Below are positions 16,896 to 27,138 of a DNA stretch of 64,000 bases, in pieces. The stretch covers positions 186,001 to 250,000 of the forward strand of contig JAJFLA010000046.1 of NCBI GenBank assembly GCA_021772935.1. Direction: 5' to 3'. The stretch is from Gammaproteobacteria bacterium. GTDB taxonomy: Bacteria; Pseudomonadota; Gammaproteobacteria; Xanthomonadales; SZUA-36. Under the pieces are notes generated by a model. The model did no database searches, was not told the DNA's origin, and saw only the letters and a program-made list of their open reading frames with translations. Made by a program: the position numbers and the translations under genes. Numbering within the stretch: position 1 is the stretch's first letter; each line of letters opens with the position of its first letter.

Positions 16896-18071
16896 CTATT
16901 CAATCGTTAGAAGTGCAGCTTTTAAAGAGTCCTTTCCTTCTGTGTAGGCAGTGAGCTTGTATTTACCCGGTGCGAGCAAAAGGGCGACATCTTCCCCTGG
17001 CCACAGCATTACTCTGTCAACCGGAATCGCCAGCAAAGGCTCTCCAATCATCCGGGCTTCGATGATGAAGCGGTCGCTGTCTGAACGTAAAGATTCTGGG
17101 ATATCTACAAGTCGTTGACCTAAATCGACACGCCATTGTGGGCGGTTTCGATTAAACGATAAATCAGGGTGACCTACCACCAAGTCAAATTGTCCGGGTT
17201 CGATTCGTTGCTTATTGCCGAAAAACCCGAAACTATCGCTTGAAGACTGGCAAATTGTTTGATCAATCGTAAGCGGATCAATGCCCGTCTTTTGTTTAAC
17301 ACGTGCGGCCATCCACGAAATAGTGCCACCGAAACTTGGAATAGGAACCTCTGAAGCATGAGAGTAACCTGCATGAACAAAAATCTTTGTATCATCTTCA
17401 AACCTGGATAATTGCTCAATCAGATTGTTAGCTTGCTCTTCTTCTCGGCGTGCCACCTTCTCAGACTGGGTCATGCTTTCGTCAGACCAATCGAATGTGC
17501 TTTCATACGCAACCAACTTATAGCCCAAGCTCCTAGTACGTCTGATCAGTTCACCAAAGACCGGCTCATTCGAATAGTAGCCATCTGTGATTAATCCATA
17601 TGCATGGTTCTCTGTATTTGAAATTATGCTCGAGAATGTCTCAGCTGCGTACACCGAGAAACCGATTTCACTCAATGTTTCCGCCACTTGGCTAATGAAA
17701 TATCTGTGGCGCGGTTGGTCGTGAGCTTCATTGATAATGACGATACGAGTAGATTTAGCAAGATCAGCAATCGTTGCCAATATGTCGGATTGCGTGTTGC
17801 TTGAGGGCTGACAGGGCCCAGCTACTCTTCGATACCCAGATACTTTTACCTGGAGGTCTTCTCGACCAACTGCCGGCAACATCTGCATATAAACTTGACC
17901 CTCCATACTTTGAAAGTCTTTAGGTTCTTCAGCAGGGATTTTTGTAAAGAACTTACTGGGGTGTAAGCCTCTCTTTGTTACAGCATCGTTTTCATGAACG
18001 AGGGCCTCGTAATTTGCCGTACTGCAGCCCAGCATTCCGACCAATAGGGCGAAAATATAAATTTTTTTCAT
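16896..18071 (-). CDS. Lipoprotein with ChaN/TraB-type haem-binding fold
   Basis: About 391 residues from 18071; this start gives a standard lipoprotein signal (MKKIYIFALLVGMLGC). The middle carries STRIVIINEAHDQPRHRYF, VYAAETFSS, YKLVAYEST and IFVHAGYSHA, the pattern of the ChaN/TraB/erythromycin-esterase-like superfamily (Glu-x-His near the first strand, HxGxxH later). The C-terminal ~90 residues form a separate beta-rich domain. ChaN binds haem cooperatively in related bacteria; a link to the nearby cytochromes is possible but unproven. An in-frame ATG at 18095 adds 8 residues. Confidence 0.6.
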   Translation of the reverse strand: MKKIYIFALLVGMLGCSTANYEALVHENDAVTKRGLHPSKFFTKIPAEEPKDFQSMEGQVYMQMLPAVGREDLQVKVSGYRRVAGPCQPSSNTQSDILATIADLAKSTRIVIINEAHDQPRHRYFISQVAETLSEIGFSVYAAETFSSIISNTENHAYGLITDGYYSNEPVFGELIRRTRSLGYKLVAYESTFDWSDESMTQSEKVARREEEQANNLIEQLSRFEDDTKIFVHAGYSHASEVPIPSFGGTISWMAARVKQKTGIDPLTIDQTICQSSSDSFGFFGNKQRIEPGQFDLVVGHPDLSFNRNRPQWRVDLGQRLVDIPESLRSDSDRFIIEARMIGEPLLAIPVDRVMLWPGEDVALLLAPGKYKLTAYTEGKDSLKAALLTIE

Positions 18072-18114
18072 GTTAAAAAACAGTAGTTGTTTCATTGAGC
18101 CACTCGAAAGCGGT

Positions 18115-18483
18115 TCAAGGAGAACGAGTAATCAAAAGTGGCCGGCCTTGACGATTAGAGTTACTTGTTCGATAGGCCCACAAACGGCCAGCAATCGGTG
18201 CGCTCGAACTGTCCAACAACTGTACAAACAATAGATAATTATGCCGCTTCCGGACATGTGTCCAATCAGCAATGCGGATCCCACGCGAATAGTCCTCCGT
18301 TGAAGATGCCGAGTGCAGTTCGAGCCATGATTTACGTGCATCGTCGCGATCTATTAACTCGACACGCACTGTATTAAAGTCTGTGGCTGGGAGATAATTT
18401 GTGCGTAGATCAAGAATAAGTTCGGCCGCCACCACTGGTAATGCAAATAACGCCAACACAACAGCGATAAGTAAGCGTTCCAT
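18115..18483 (-). CDS. Exported protein of unknown function
   Basis: 122 residues with a signal peptide (MERLLIAVVLALFALPVVAA) and RBS GGAGAA. The mature part is beta-rich (FNTVRVELIDRDDARKSWLEL, YLLFVQLLDSSSAPIAGRLW) and has no cysteines. The ChaN-like lipoprotein gene starts 44 bases downstream, so the two may be co-transcribed. I do not recognise the family. Confidence 0.65.
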   Translation of the reverse strand: MERLLIAVVLALFALPVVAAELILDLRTNYLPATDFNTVRVELIDRDDARKSWLELHSASSTEDYSRGIRIADWTHVRKRHNYLLFVQLLDSSSAPIAGRLWAYRTSNSNRQGRPLLITRSP

Positions 18484-18666
18484 ATCAGTTCTCCGTGTTT
18501 AAAAAAATAAATGCCATGTTAGCACCAAGATATTACCGTCCAAGCGAGTTTTAATCGTTGATAACGCCGATGTTGCTACAATACTCTCCGAACTAAATTA
18601 CAAGGTTTCTTATGCTCGCCGCTGTGGTTCTTGCCTTTGGTTGCGGCCTCTGCGGTGCGAGTTACT

Positions 18667-19083
18667 TCAACCCCATCCCAATTGCTGCATGCTGATAGAG
18701 TCATTCCAAATTTTTGTCATGTGCTTTATGCGCTCACCGTCAAAAACCATATGGTAAACATAATCTGCAGCAATCTTATTTTCCGTCGGTGGTACCAGCC
18801 CGCCTGGCCCTGTTTGCGTGCCATGAAAGATAGCAAACGCGGCCACAGATCTGTCGTTCTCATCGGCGGCAAAGAACTTCAACTCATAGTGTCCATCTGG
18901 AATTGGCGTAAAAAGGTTCTTCATCCACTCACAGTAATCCTCAAGCGTGGAAATCTCAGATAGGGCAGCTGTTTGCGAGGAAAATGTCGCATGGTGACTA
19001 CAAAATGACTTACAGGCATCCCATCCTTGTCCGGTTTCACATGCCTCAAAAAACTGTTTTGCTGGTCCGAGAATTGTGCTCAT
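18667..19083 (-). CDS. SnoaL/NTF2-like small protein
   Basis: 138 residues; RBS GGAGAG. The pattern of an N-terminal helix (AKQFFEACETGQGWDACKSF), HATF, LEDYCEWMKNLF, then beta strands HYELKFFAADENDRSVAAFAIFHG and YVYHMVFDGERIKHMTKIWND is typical of the SnoaL-like polyketide cyclase/NTF2 fold, often of unknown substrate. Cytoplasmic, monocistronic. Confidence 0.7.
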   Translation of the reverse strand: MSTILGPAKQFFEACETGQGWDACKSFCSHHATFSSQTAALSEISTLEDYCEWMKNLFTPIPDGHYELKFFAADENDRSVAAFAIFHGTQTGPGGLVPPTENKIAADYVYHMVFDGERIKHMTKIWNDSISMQQLGWG

Positions 19084-19133
19084 AAAAGACTCTCCTATTG
19101 GCTGATCTTGTGAATGTCTGCTTTGGATTTAAA

Positions 19134-19173
19134 ATTGGACCGATATCAGAGTACCATTGGACCGATATCAGAG
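19134..19173. repeat. 18-bp direct repeat, two copies
   Basis: ATTGGACCGATATCAGAG occurs at 19134-19151 and 19156-19173, period 22 bp, between two divergent genes. Two turns of helix apart, so it could be a tandem operator. Confidence 0.7.
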
Positions 19174-19352
19174 CAGCGTTTCTAATTTGCAACGGATTTT
19201 GGGGATTATACTAATTTAGGACGGAAAATCCCTACTACGCCGCTTTGGAGGACAAAAGGTTTGCGATAATAAACAGTTGCGTACTCCACAAAGGGGGCAG
19301 TTTCCAGTTGCTGTTGACAAAAGAACTGGCTATGAAACTGGGAGGAATTCAA

Positions 19353-20168
19353 ATGCTCGCTCGGAAATGGATTGGTTGGTCCTTAGTCCTTTGTCTTGTA
19401 AGCTTTTCATCGATGGCACAGGTCAGGGTGTGCGATACCACTCGAGAATGCCCAGCTTCGCTTTCTTGTACCTCAGATCATATCTGTGAGAATGACTGTG
19501 GTGGCAAGCTTCGTTTGAAGCTCAGGAACAAAGTGGTACGCCTAGGCTCAGTGTGCGGGGATTGCAACGACGGGGAGGTCGCTTGTGCTGGTCCTAACGC
19601 TACCAGGTGCGCTGGAGATACTTCTGTCAACGTATGTGGCGGATGCAAAGTGCTCACCAAAAAAATAGGTCAAAGTTGCTTCACCGACTCCCAGAAACCC
19701 GGAAGACGCGATTGCGACGGGGTTGTACTCAGGTGCAATGAAATCAACGCTTGTGGTGGTACAGAGCCACTAATTTGGCATGGCTCCCGAAGTTCTTTGC
19801 CTGTAAGAATCGGATTCGTCTGTGAAGATCAGGGTGGACTCGGGGTGATAGCGTGTCGCAATGAGACGGAAGCTATATGTATCAATGGTAATCGGAATGC
19901 CTGTGGCGGATCCGGAGACCTGACGCTTTATGGTTATGCTATCTCACCTGGCAGTGCTTGTGGCGCCTGTAGTCGAGGGCGTGCGGTCTGCGACGCCAAT
20001 GCTCTTGGTGGGCTATCTTGTGACATCGAATCGGTGCCTACTAACTCTTGTGGCGGTTGCAATATGTACCTCCAAGGGGCTCCCGGCGCACCGTGCGGAT
20101 GCAGTGGTACCTGGGAATGCGATGGTGCCGACTTGGTGCGTTGTAATGAAGACCCATGTGGACGCTAA
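19353..20168 (+). CDS. Secreted cysteine-rich repeat protein
   Basis: 271 residues from the ATG at 19353, chosen for its GGAGG RBS seven bases upstream and the following signal peptide (MLARKWIGWSLVLCLVSFSSMAQ). The mature protein has about 30 cysteines in five loose repeats of the form N-x-CGG...G..C..C..G...C....C, e.g. NVCGGCKVL, NACGGTEPL, NACGGSGDL, NSCGGCNMY. Such disulphide-rich repeats are seen in secreted or surface proteins of delta-proteobacteria. No enzyme motif. A longer in-frame start at 19245 lacks an RBS. Confidence 0.65.
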   Translation: MLARKWIGWSLVLCLVSFSSMAQVRVCDTTRECPASLSCTSDHICENDCGGKLRLKLRNKVVRLGSVCGDCNDGEVACAGPNATRCAGDTSVNVCGGCKVLTKKIGQSCFTDSQKPGRRDCDGVVLRCNEINACGGTEPLIWHGSRSSLPVRIGFVCEDQGGLGVIACRNETEAICINGNRNACGGSGDLTLYGYAISPGSACGACSRGRAVCDANALGGLSCDIESVPTNSCGGCNMYLQGAPGAPCGCSGTWECDGADLVRCNEDPCGR

Positions 20169-20381
20169 CAAATTGAGTGCGTAGCAAAATGTATCCAGCT
20201 CCTTAATCTCAGCGATATGGCCTTTATGTTACCTATACTCCGAATTGATCCATGTCATGTAAGTCCTCTGTTTTGGCAGTGGGGCGGGTATGCCGATGGA
20301 ATTCACACGCGCATTCTGCTTAACTTAGAAGTAGTACTGGTTCTTTCGTAACATCCTTGTTAGAAGAAGGAGCAGTCAGCG

Positions 20382-21797
20382 ATGAGCATCCCGGCTCGTG
20401 GTTCGATGATGAAAAATGCCTGGATTTATTTCCTGTTGGCGGCATTTGTGTCTGGAATCGCCACCGCGTTAGAAGATCCGCAACCAACACCCCAATCCGA
20501 AATCATTGAAGAACCCCCAGTCGGGCGGGCCGTCCTGGTGGATTTGCAAGGTCCAATCGGGCCCGCCACGATGGACTTCCTGATCGACTCACTGGAGGAG
20601 GCCGCAGCCCGCAATGCGGAATTGTTTATTATCCGTATGGACACACCGGGTGGTCTCGACACCTCTACCCGGGGAATCATCAAGGCGATCTTGAATTCAC
20701 CGGTGCCAGTAGCTACATTTGTCGCACCCGAGGGAGGGCGGGCGGCCAGTGCCGGCACGTATATCCTCTACGCCAGCCACATCGCAGCCATGAGTCCCGC
20801 GACCAATGTCGGGGCAGCTACACCAGTTTCCATAATCGGTGGAAAGACGCCTGCACCAGAGAAAGAACCTGGCGGTGATGATATGAATTCCGAGCCAGCA
20901 ACTGATCCTGGGGATGCAATGAGCCACAAGGTCGTCAACGACGCCGTGGCCTATATACGCGGGCTGGCCGGCAAACATGGTCGTAACGCAGACTGGGCTG
21001 AGCTGGCAGTGCGTGAGGCAGCCAGCATTACCGCCGAAAAAGCGCTGGAAATCGGGGTGATCGACCTGATTGCAAAGGATGTGGGTGATCTGCTGAAACA
21101 AATACACGGCAGGACCGTAGAAGTACAGGGTCGGGAAAAGGTAATGAATACCACCTCACTGCTGATTGAGCAGTTGGAACCGGACTGGAAAAGCGAGTTC
21201 CTCGGTGCAATCACCAGCCCCACGATCGCATATTTATTATTATTGATCGGTATTTACGGGCTGATCCTTGAGGGCTACAACCCCGGCGCGATTTTACCCG
21301 GTGTCGTTGGTGCCATTTGTCTGCTCATCGCGCTGTACGCGCTGCAGATGCTGCCCGTCAACTACGCGGGTCTCGCCCTGATTCTGCTTGGGATTATCCT
21401 GATGATCGCTGAAGTGATAGCGCCAAGTTTTGGTGCGCTGGGCATCGGTGGTGTCATTTCCATGGTGATTGGCTCGATTATTCTGATTGATACCGATGTG
21501 CCGGGTTTCATGGTATCGCGTACCCTTATTGGCGCCATTGCACTGGTCAGTTCCCTGGGATTGATGGCCATTATCGGTGTTGCGGTAAAAGCCAGGAAAA
21601 GACCTGTGGTTGCGGGGCGCGAGCAACTCGTGGGTAGCACGGGCACCGCGTTGTCAGATTTTGATCAACACGGAAGCGTATTCGTACACAGCGAACGCTG
21701 GAACGCGATCACGCGGTCACCATTGCGCAAAGGGCAGGCCATCATCGTCACCGCTATCGACGGACTGATACTGGAAGTACGCCCGAATGATGACTGA
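20382..21797 (+). CDS. NfeD-family membrane serine protease, long form
   Basis: 471 residues; RBS AGAAGGAG. N-terminal signal/TM, a ClpP-class protease domain with FIIRMDTPGG and the nucleophile Ser in GGRAASAGTYIL, four to five membrane helices (about 270-390) and a C-terminal OB-fold (NfeD) ending LILEVRPND. Long-form NfeD proteases are encoded beside a stomatin/slipin partner and cleave its C-terminal hydrophobic region in the archaeal example PH1510/PH1511. The slipin gene follows 52 bases downstream, so they form the standard pair. Confidence 0.88.
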   Translation: MSIPARGSMMKNAWIYFLLAAFVSGIATALEDPQPTPQSEIIEEPPVGRAVLVDLQGPIGPATMDFLIDSLEEAAARNAELFIIRMDTPGGLDTSTRGIIKAILNSPVPVATFVAPEGGRAASAGTYILYASHIAAMSPATNVGAATPVSIIGGKTPAPEKEPGGDDMNSEPATDPGDAMSHKVVNDAVAYIRGLAGKHGRNADWAELAVREAASITAEKALEIGVIDLIAKDVGDLLKQIHGRTVEVQGREKVMNTTSLLIEQLEPDWKSEFLGAITSPTIAYLLLLIGIYGLILEGYNPGAILPGVVGAICLLIALYALQMLPVNYAGLALILLGIILMIAEVIAPSFGALGIGGVISMVIGSIILIDTDVPGFMVSRTLIGAIALVSSLGLMAIIGVAVKARKRPVVAGREQLVGSTGTALSDFDQHGSVFVHSERWNAITRSPLRKGQAIIVTAIDGLILEVRPNDD

Positions 21798-21849
21798 GTC
21801 TCCGGTGCGTGTCTGTCCCGGTGTTATACATATATGAAGGAGTAGGGTC

Positions 21850-22593
21850 ATGTTTGAATATTTCATTGGCATTCTGGTATTTGTTTTGCTGGCCGTTATC
21901 TTCAATGCCATCAAGATTCTGCGTGAATACGAACGCGGAGTCATTTTTCAGCTCGGCCGGTACTGGAAAGTAAAGGGACCGGGGCTGATCATCGTTATCC
22001 CCGTGGTCCAGCAGATGGTCCGGGTGGATCTGCGCGTCATTGTCATGGACGTACCCACGCAGGATGTCATATCGCGTGACAACGTGTCGGTAAAGGTCAA
22101 CGCGGTTGTCTATTTCCGCGTAATCGAACCAGAGAAAGCGATTATCCAGGTGGAGAAATACCTGGAAGCTGTTAGCCAGTTGGCGCAAACCACGCTGCGT
22201 TCAGTGCTCGGCCAGCACGAACTGGACGATATGCTGGCAGAGCGTGATAAGTTGAACAAGGATATCCAGGCCATATTGGATCGCCAGACCGACGCCTGGG
22301 GCATCAAGGTAGCTAACGTCGAGATCAAGCACGTGGACCTGGACGAAAGTATGATCCGGGCTATCGCCGCGCAGGCCGAGGCCGAGCGCCAGCGGCGCGC
22401 CAAAGTTATCCATGCCACGGGTGAAAGACAGGCCGCGACTGAACTGGTGGAAGCCGCGAAGACACTCAGTGCCGAGCCCAATGCGATCCAGTTACGTTAC
22501 CTGCAAACCCTGACAGAAATCGCCGGTGATAAGAGCTCGACCATCATCTTCCCGCTGGATATGGTAGAAAAGATCAGGAAAGCGATCAGCTAG
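21850..22593 (+). CDS. Slipin (stomatin/SPFH-domain membrane protein)
   Basis: 247 residues; RBS GAAGGAG. One N-terminal membrane helix, then the SPFH/Band 7 domain ([40 protein letters not shown]) and a coiled-coil rich in Ala/Glu ([17 protein letters not shown]), ending in [12 protein letters not shown]. Partner of the NfeD protease upstream. Forms membrane microdomain oligomers in related bacteria. Confidence 0.92.
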   Translation: MFEYFIGILVFVLLAVIFNAIKILREYERGVIFQLGRYWKVKGPGLIIVIPVVQQMVRVDLRVIVMDVPTQDVISRDNVSVKVNAVVYFRVIEPEKAIIQVEKYLEAVSQLAQTTLRSVLGQHELDDMLAERDKLNKDIQAILDRQTDAWGIKVANVEIKHVDLDESMIRAIAAQAEAERQRRAKVIHATGERQAATELVEAAKTLSAEPNAIQLRYLQTLTEIAGDKSSTIIFPLDMVEKIRKAIS

Positions 22594-22651
22594 CTGTCAC
22601 ACATACACTACACGGACTCTGGCTGGCAGCCCTGGAAAGGAGCATCAACTT

Positions 22652-23098
22652 ATGAATACGACTTGGATACTTGTGGCAAACCAGGTTGAGGCGCGGATTT
22701 ACTCAAGCAAGCGGCTTCCTGGAAATCTCATTTTGTTAGATACATTAACCCATGAAGAGGGAGCAGTTCACACGCGTGACCTTATTTCTGATGCGCCGGG
22801 CAGGGCGTATGACAGCATTGGTTCGGGTCGGCACAGCATGGAACCGGCCACCGGTGTGAAAGAAGAAGGTCGCCGTAGGTTTGTGAAAGAGATGGTTGAC
22901 CTGCTTGAATCCGCTCATCAAAAGGGTCGTTTTGATCAACTGGTTTTCCTGGCAGCCCCCGCTGTTTTAGGTGTTATTCGTAAAACTTTAACCGGCGCAC
23001 TGGCACGCATGGTTGTCAAAGAGATTCCCAAAGATGTGGTTGGCCAGGGAATGGACAAAATACAGGAGCAACTGCAGCGTGCCTTTGAACTAAAATAA
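22652..23098 (+). CDS. Host-attachment-protein family (Hat-like) small protein
   Basis: 148 residues; RBS GAAAGGAG. It has the layout of the host-attachment family: TTWILVANQVEARIYSS at the N-terminus, a middle block with GRAYDSIGSGRHSMEP, then FVKEMVDLLESAHQKGRFDQLVFLAAPAVLGVIR and the end KEIPKDVVGQGMDKIQEQL. The name comes from an Agrobacterium locus; the fold is RNase-H/eRF1-like and the biochemical role is not established. It probably shares a transcript with nfeD-slipin (58-base gap). Confidence 0.75.
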   Translation: MNTTWILVANQVEARIYSSKRLPGNLILLDTLTHEEGAVHTRDLISDAPGRAYDSIGSGRHSMEPATGVKEEGRRRFVKEMVDLLESAHQKGRFDQLVFLAAPAVLGVIRKTLTGALARMVVKEIPKDVVGQGMDKIQEQLQRAFELK

Positions 23099-23669
23099 AA
23101 ATTACTCGCCCAGGAAATTAGCAGTCATGAGACCCTGGAAACCCAGTTTTTACGATTACCAACGTTTGGACCCTGGTTTGTTGTATCGAATTGGTTTGAA
23201 AGCGCCATTAAACGCCGTTTTTTGAACTTTTTTAACTTACTTCGGTAGGGTAGGGCAGGGCCCCGAGACCATCCTTGGTCTCTGCGGCATGGGTACTTCC
23301 GGCACCTCAGTCGCCAAAAACAACTTCCTTGTTGACGACGGCAGTAACACTTCCTTGTATCTTCGCCGCTCTTACGAGCCCGTTTGACATGAATATATAA
23401 ACATGTATTTCATTGGGATACAAGCTATATTTAATCTTAAATATAGAAATATACTGTTACGAATTGATATATATAGTAATAATATATCCTTAGACACGAA
23501 AGAAGTAGGTCTGTGGATGATTGACATACCAGAAATAGCCGTGGTCGCCCATCTATTACGTGGTAACACCATTGTTGTTGTTGGCCCATGCCTTCCACAG
23601 GGATGTGGAGTGGGTGGGGTGGGGTGGGCCCAGGCGTGGCTTTGTCGGTAAGTTAGTATTTGATTTAAA
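23099..23669. other. 571-base intergenic region before tRNA-Leu
   Basis: No supported gene. A hairpin GAGACCA-TCCT-TGGTCTC lies at 23265-23282; it lacks a clear T-run, so terminator function is uncertain. Bases 23385-23500 are very AT-rich with runs of ATATA. Short frames here show no RBS or family match. Confidence 0.6.
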
Positions 23670-23756
23670 TGGTGCCCGGGGCCGGAATCGAACCGGCACG
23701 GTATTTCTACCGAGGGATTTTAAGTCCCTTGCGTCTACCAATTTCGCCACCCGGGC
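23670..23756 (-). tRNA. tRNA-Leu (anticodon TAA)
   Basis: 87 nt including an encoded CCA end. Acceptor arms GCCCGGG/CCCGGGC pair perfectly; the anticodon stem GGGA/TCCC holds the loop CTTAAAA, giving anticodon TAA; a long variable arm (CGGTAGAAATACCG) and the T-arm GCCGGTTCGATTCCGGC are present. Confidence 0.96.
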
Positions 23757-23786
23757 GCAGGGCGGATTATACGTGCATTATCGTAG

Positions 23787-24710
23787 TTAGAGAATGCTTT
23801 TTCCTAATGCACTTGTTATCAGGTGCAAGGTACGTTCGGCGCTTACATTACCCTGATCAATGAAGGGGTTCAATTCCACCACTTCCATCGATGTCAGTTG
23901 ACCGGAATCGGCACAATACTCCAGTAGTAAATGCGCCTCACGAAAGCGTACGCCGCCCGGTACCAGTGTTCCTGAACCTGGTATCACCGAGGGGTCACAG
24001 CCATCAACATCAAAGCTCACGTGAAAGCCGGCGGTGCCATTGGTGACAATTTTCATCGCCTTACGGGCCACTTCCGCCATTCCGTGCTCATCAATATCAC
24101 GCATTGTGAAAATGTGGATGCCAGATTCGCGAATAATCTGTCGTTCACCCGCGTCAATATCCCGAATACCGATCAACACTACTTTTTCCGGGTTTAATTT
24201 TGGACAATAACCCAGGATGTTGACCAGATCGGGATCACCACGACCTAATAGGTGTGCCAGTGGCATCCCGTGAATATTTCCGCTGGGTGATACACCAGGG
24301 ATATTCATATCGCCGTGAGCATCGAACCAGATCAAGCCCATTTCCTCACCGCGCTCATGAAAATGGGCTGCTGCACCTGATACCGTACCCATTGCGATTG
24401 AATGATCGCCACCAATAACCAGCGGGAACTCAGCTGCGTCCATCAGTTCTTTTACACGCTCAGCCAACTCGGTACAAACACTTAGTATTTCGGGTTTGAA
24501 ACGTGCTTCGTTGTCCTCAAATGGTCGTGTTTCCATCGCCGGGACCACGATATCTTCTTCACGAGCAAGTTTATATCCCATATGGCGTATGGCTGCGCCA
24601 AGGCCAGCAATTCGTAGCGCCGAAGGGCCCATGTCGGTACCACGGCGACTGGCGCCCAAGTCCATCGGAACACCAATGATTCTTACGGTTTTTTTTGGTT
24701 TGATATTCAT
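23787..24710 (-). CDS. rocF: Arginase
   Basis: 307 residues of the ureohydrolase family with the manganese-ligand motifs [18 protein letters not shown] and [10 protein letters not shown] and the N-terminal [21 protein letters not shown] typical of true arginases rather than agmatinases. Hydrolyses arginine to ornithine and urea in the cytoplasm. Single gene between tRNA-Leu and the S9 peptidase gene. Length and motifs complete. Confidence 0.93.
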   Translation of the reverse strand: MNIKPKKTVRIIGVPMDLGASRRGTDMGPSALRIAGLGAAIRHMGYKLAREEDIVVPAMETRPFEDNEARFKPEILSVCTELAERVKELMDAAEFPLVIGGDHSIAMGTVSGAAAHFHERGEEMGLIWFDAHGDMNIPGVSPSGNIHGMPLAHLLGRGDPDLVNILGYCPKLNPEKVVLIGIRDIDAGERQIIRESGIHIFTMRDIDEHGMAEVARKAMKIVTNGTAGFHVSFDVDGCDPSVIPGSGTLVPGGVRFREAHLLLEYCADSGQLTSMEVVELNPFIDQGNVSAERTLHLITSALGKSIL

Positions 24711-24806
24711 AGGATAGCGCCACTCATGCCAGACTTGATGCCTGCGTGGATTTTAAACCATCTAGTCGCATGTTACGTATTTGAATAGAAACAGTTTGCG
24801 TTTTCT

Positions 24807-27041
24807 CTAATTGTTCGAGCCTTTTAAATGCCGGTCGAAGAAGTCTAAGCGTAGCTGATCACGGTGAATCTTCTCGTCCAGGCCGGTTATCCGATGGCTT
24901 TTGCCCGGATAGGTCATCAATTCAAATGATTTGCGGGCTTTTTGTAATGCACCGATCAGGGCGACCGAATTGTCAAAAAACACATTGTCGTCGGCCATGC
25001 CATGAATCAGTAACAAGGGGTCGGCAAGCTTGTCCACATAAGTCATTGGTGAAGAAATTTTATAGGCATTACCAAAATAATTAGGCATGCCCATATATTG
25101 CTCAGTGTAATGTGTGTCATAAAGCCGCCAGTCGGTGACCGGTGCTCCTGCGATACCCGCGGCAAAAAAACCAGGATGCTTCAACATACTCATTAGTGTC
25201 ATGTAGCCGCCATAGGACCAGCCATAGATACCAACGCGTTCTGGATCGACATAGGCGAGGTTCTTAAGCATCTGAGCGCCCGTAACTTGATCACGAACCT
25301 CGTAATCAGCCATATTTCGATAGAGAACGTCTTCAAAAGCTTTACCACGATTGGAACTGCCGCGATTATCCATGGTAAATATCACATAACCATTTTGTGC
25401 GAGCACCTGATTGAATGTAACGGCCCAGGTATGACGCACCAATTGTGCCCCTGGACCACCATAAAGGAAAACAATAGCGGGATATTTTTGCTCGGGGTCA
25501 AAATGAGCTGGTTTAGTTATCTGATAATGGAGTCTGGTTCCATCCTCAACGACAAATTCTCCGAATTCTGACTTCAAATGATTAGCAAGATAGGGGAAGT
25601 AGGGATGCTTTTCATCTAAAGCATTCTCTGTCACATAACTCAGTAGTTGCCCGTCCATCGAGCGAATAGCTGTATATCTGGGGCGTATGGGGCTATCGCC
25701 GGAATCAACAAAAAAACTACCATCCGATGAAACCTGTGTTGTGTGCCAGCCGCCGGATTCGGTCAGCCTTTCAACACCCCCACCGTTTAAAGGCACTCTG
25801 TACAGGTTGCGCTCAGTTGGTGTTTCAACCGAGGCTTCAAAATAGACAAAACCATGGGTTTCATCCACCGAGCGTAACCCACCACCCCTGCGCGAAGTAG
25901 CGGCTACCTGCCAGTCACCGCTGGTTAACTGGCGGCGCAGGCTACCGTTCTTTTTATAAAGATAGAGGTGCCGAAAGCCCGATCGTTCTGAGCTCCAGAC
26001 AAACTGCTTGCCTTCTTCAATGAAGCGGAGGTCACTATGAATATTGGTGAAATTCTGCTGACGCTCTTTAAGAATGACTTTACCTTTACCCGTTGCAGGG
26101 TCAAAAAAGATCAGCTCGATCAGCTTTTGGTCACGACTTTGCCGTTGTACCGCAAGCGTACCATCAGGTGACCAATCTATTCTTGGCAGGTAATGGTCTT
26201 TATTTTTCCCGAGGTTCATCCAGGTGAGTTTTGAGGAAGCCAAGTCAATTACCGCCAGATCAACAATGGCATTGGGTGTTCCAGCGAAAGGATAGCGCTG
26301 CGCAATGGTAGTGACCCCACCGTTTACACCTATTTCATAGCGGTTTTTAAGTACGACCCCTGACTCGTCGGTCCGCGTAAAAGCGATCTTACGGTCATCT
26401 TTGGACCACCAGTAACCACTGATGCGATACATTTCTTCTTGCGCTGCAAAATCGGCCATGGCATATGAAATGGCACCTGCGCCATCCGTAGTAATGGCGC
26501 GTTCAATACCGGTACTTAGTGCCAGCACATAAAGGTTTTGCTCCCTGACATAGGAAACAAAATTTCCCTGGGGGGATATTTTTGCGTCGGTTTCTGTTGC
26601 TGGTGTATTGGTGAGACGCTTGACATCGCCACCGATTGGCAGGTAGTAGAGGTCACCACCAAGCGGAAATAACAGCGCGGTGCCATCCGTTGAAAACATG
26701 TATTCAACAATACCACTGGCATAGATGCGCTGGCGTTCGCGTCGTGCGAGTTCCACTTCGTCCAGCGATTCATCAGAAACCAGCACAAGGGAGTCCACCA
26801 ACATGCCCGTTTTGCCAGATTCAAGCTTGTATTCCCACAGGTCCTGTTGATTTTTGTCACTGTCTTTACCACGCAGGAAAGTAACACGTGCGCCATCGGG
26901 TGAGATTTGCACAGCTCTCGCAAGCGAACCATTGATCGCCGGACTTGCATGCAAGCGCTCGATGGTTAATGGCTCTGCGTTGACAGGCGATACAGTTGTG
27001 CCCACTAAGAAAGTTAAGACAAAAATAAAGTTACGTTGCAT
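24807..27041 (-). CDS. S9 family peptidase, dipeptidyl-peptidase IV type
   Basis: 744 residues from the ATG at 27041, chosen because it follows GGAG and starts a signal peptide (MQRNFIFVLTFLVGTTVSPVNA). N-terminal eight-bladed DPP-IV propeller with the Glu pair in YMADFAAQEEMYRISGYWW, then the alpha/beta-hydrolase domain with nucleophile motif GWSYGGY, Asp in MADDNVFFDNS and His in GKSHRITG. Would remove X-Pro/X-Ala dipeptides from peptides in the periplasm. It lies next to, and reads in the same direction as, the TonB receptor gene. Confidence 0.92.
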   Translation of the reverse strand: MQRNFIFVLTFLVGTTVSPVNAEPLTIERLHASPAINGSLARAVQISPDGARVTFLRGKDSDKNQQDLWEYKLESGKTGMLVDSLVLVSDESLDEVELARRERQRIYASGIVEYMFSTDGTALLFPLGGDLYYLPIGGDVKRLTNTPATETDAKISPQGNFVSYVREQNLYVLALSTGIERAITTDGAGAISYAMADFAAQEEMYRISGYWWSKDDRKIAFTRTDESGVVLKNRYEIGVNGGVTTIAQRYPFAGTPNAIVDLAVIDLASSKLTWMNLGKNKDHYLPRIDWSPDGTLAVQRQSRDQKLIELIFFDPATGKGKVILKERQQNFTNIHSDLRFIEEGKQFVWSSERSGFRHLYLYKKNGSLRRQLTSGDWQVAATSRRGGGLRSVDETHGFVYFEASVETPTERNLYRVPLNGGGVERLTESGGWHTTQVSSDGSFFVDSGDSPIRPRYTAIRSMDGQLLSYVTENALDEKHPYFPYLANHLKSEFGEFVVEDGTRLHYQITKPAHFDPEQKYPAIVFLYGGPGAQLVRHTWAVTFNQVLAQNGYVIFTMDNRGSSNRGKAFEDVLYRNMADYEVRDQVTGAQMLKNLAYVDPERVGIYGWSYGGYMTLMSMLKHPGFFAAGIAGAPVTDWRLYDTHYTEQYMGMPNYFGNAYKISSPMTYVDKLADPLLLIHGMADDNVFFDNSVALIGALQKARKSFELMTYPGKSHRITGLDEKIHRDQLRLDFFDRHLKGSNN

Positions 27042-27138
27042 TATATCTCCTGATATCTTTTTTGTTATTGCATCCAGGATGCCTATCGGACTTAACATGC
27101 TAATGTAGTTGTTGGCGGGGCAGGGGGGGCTTATGCAG

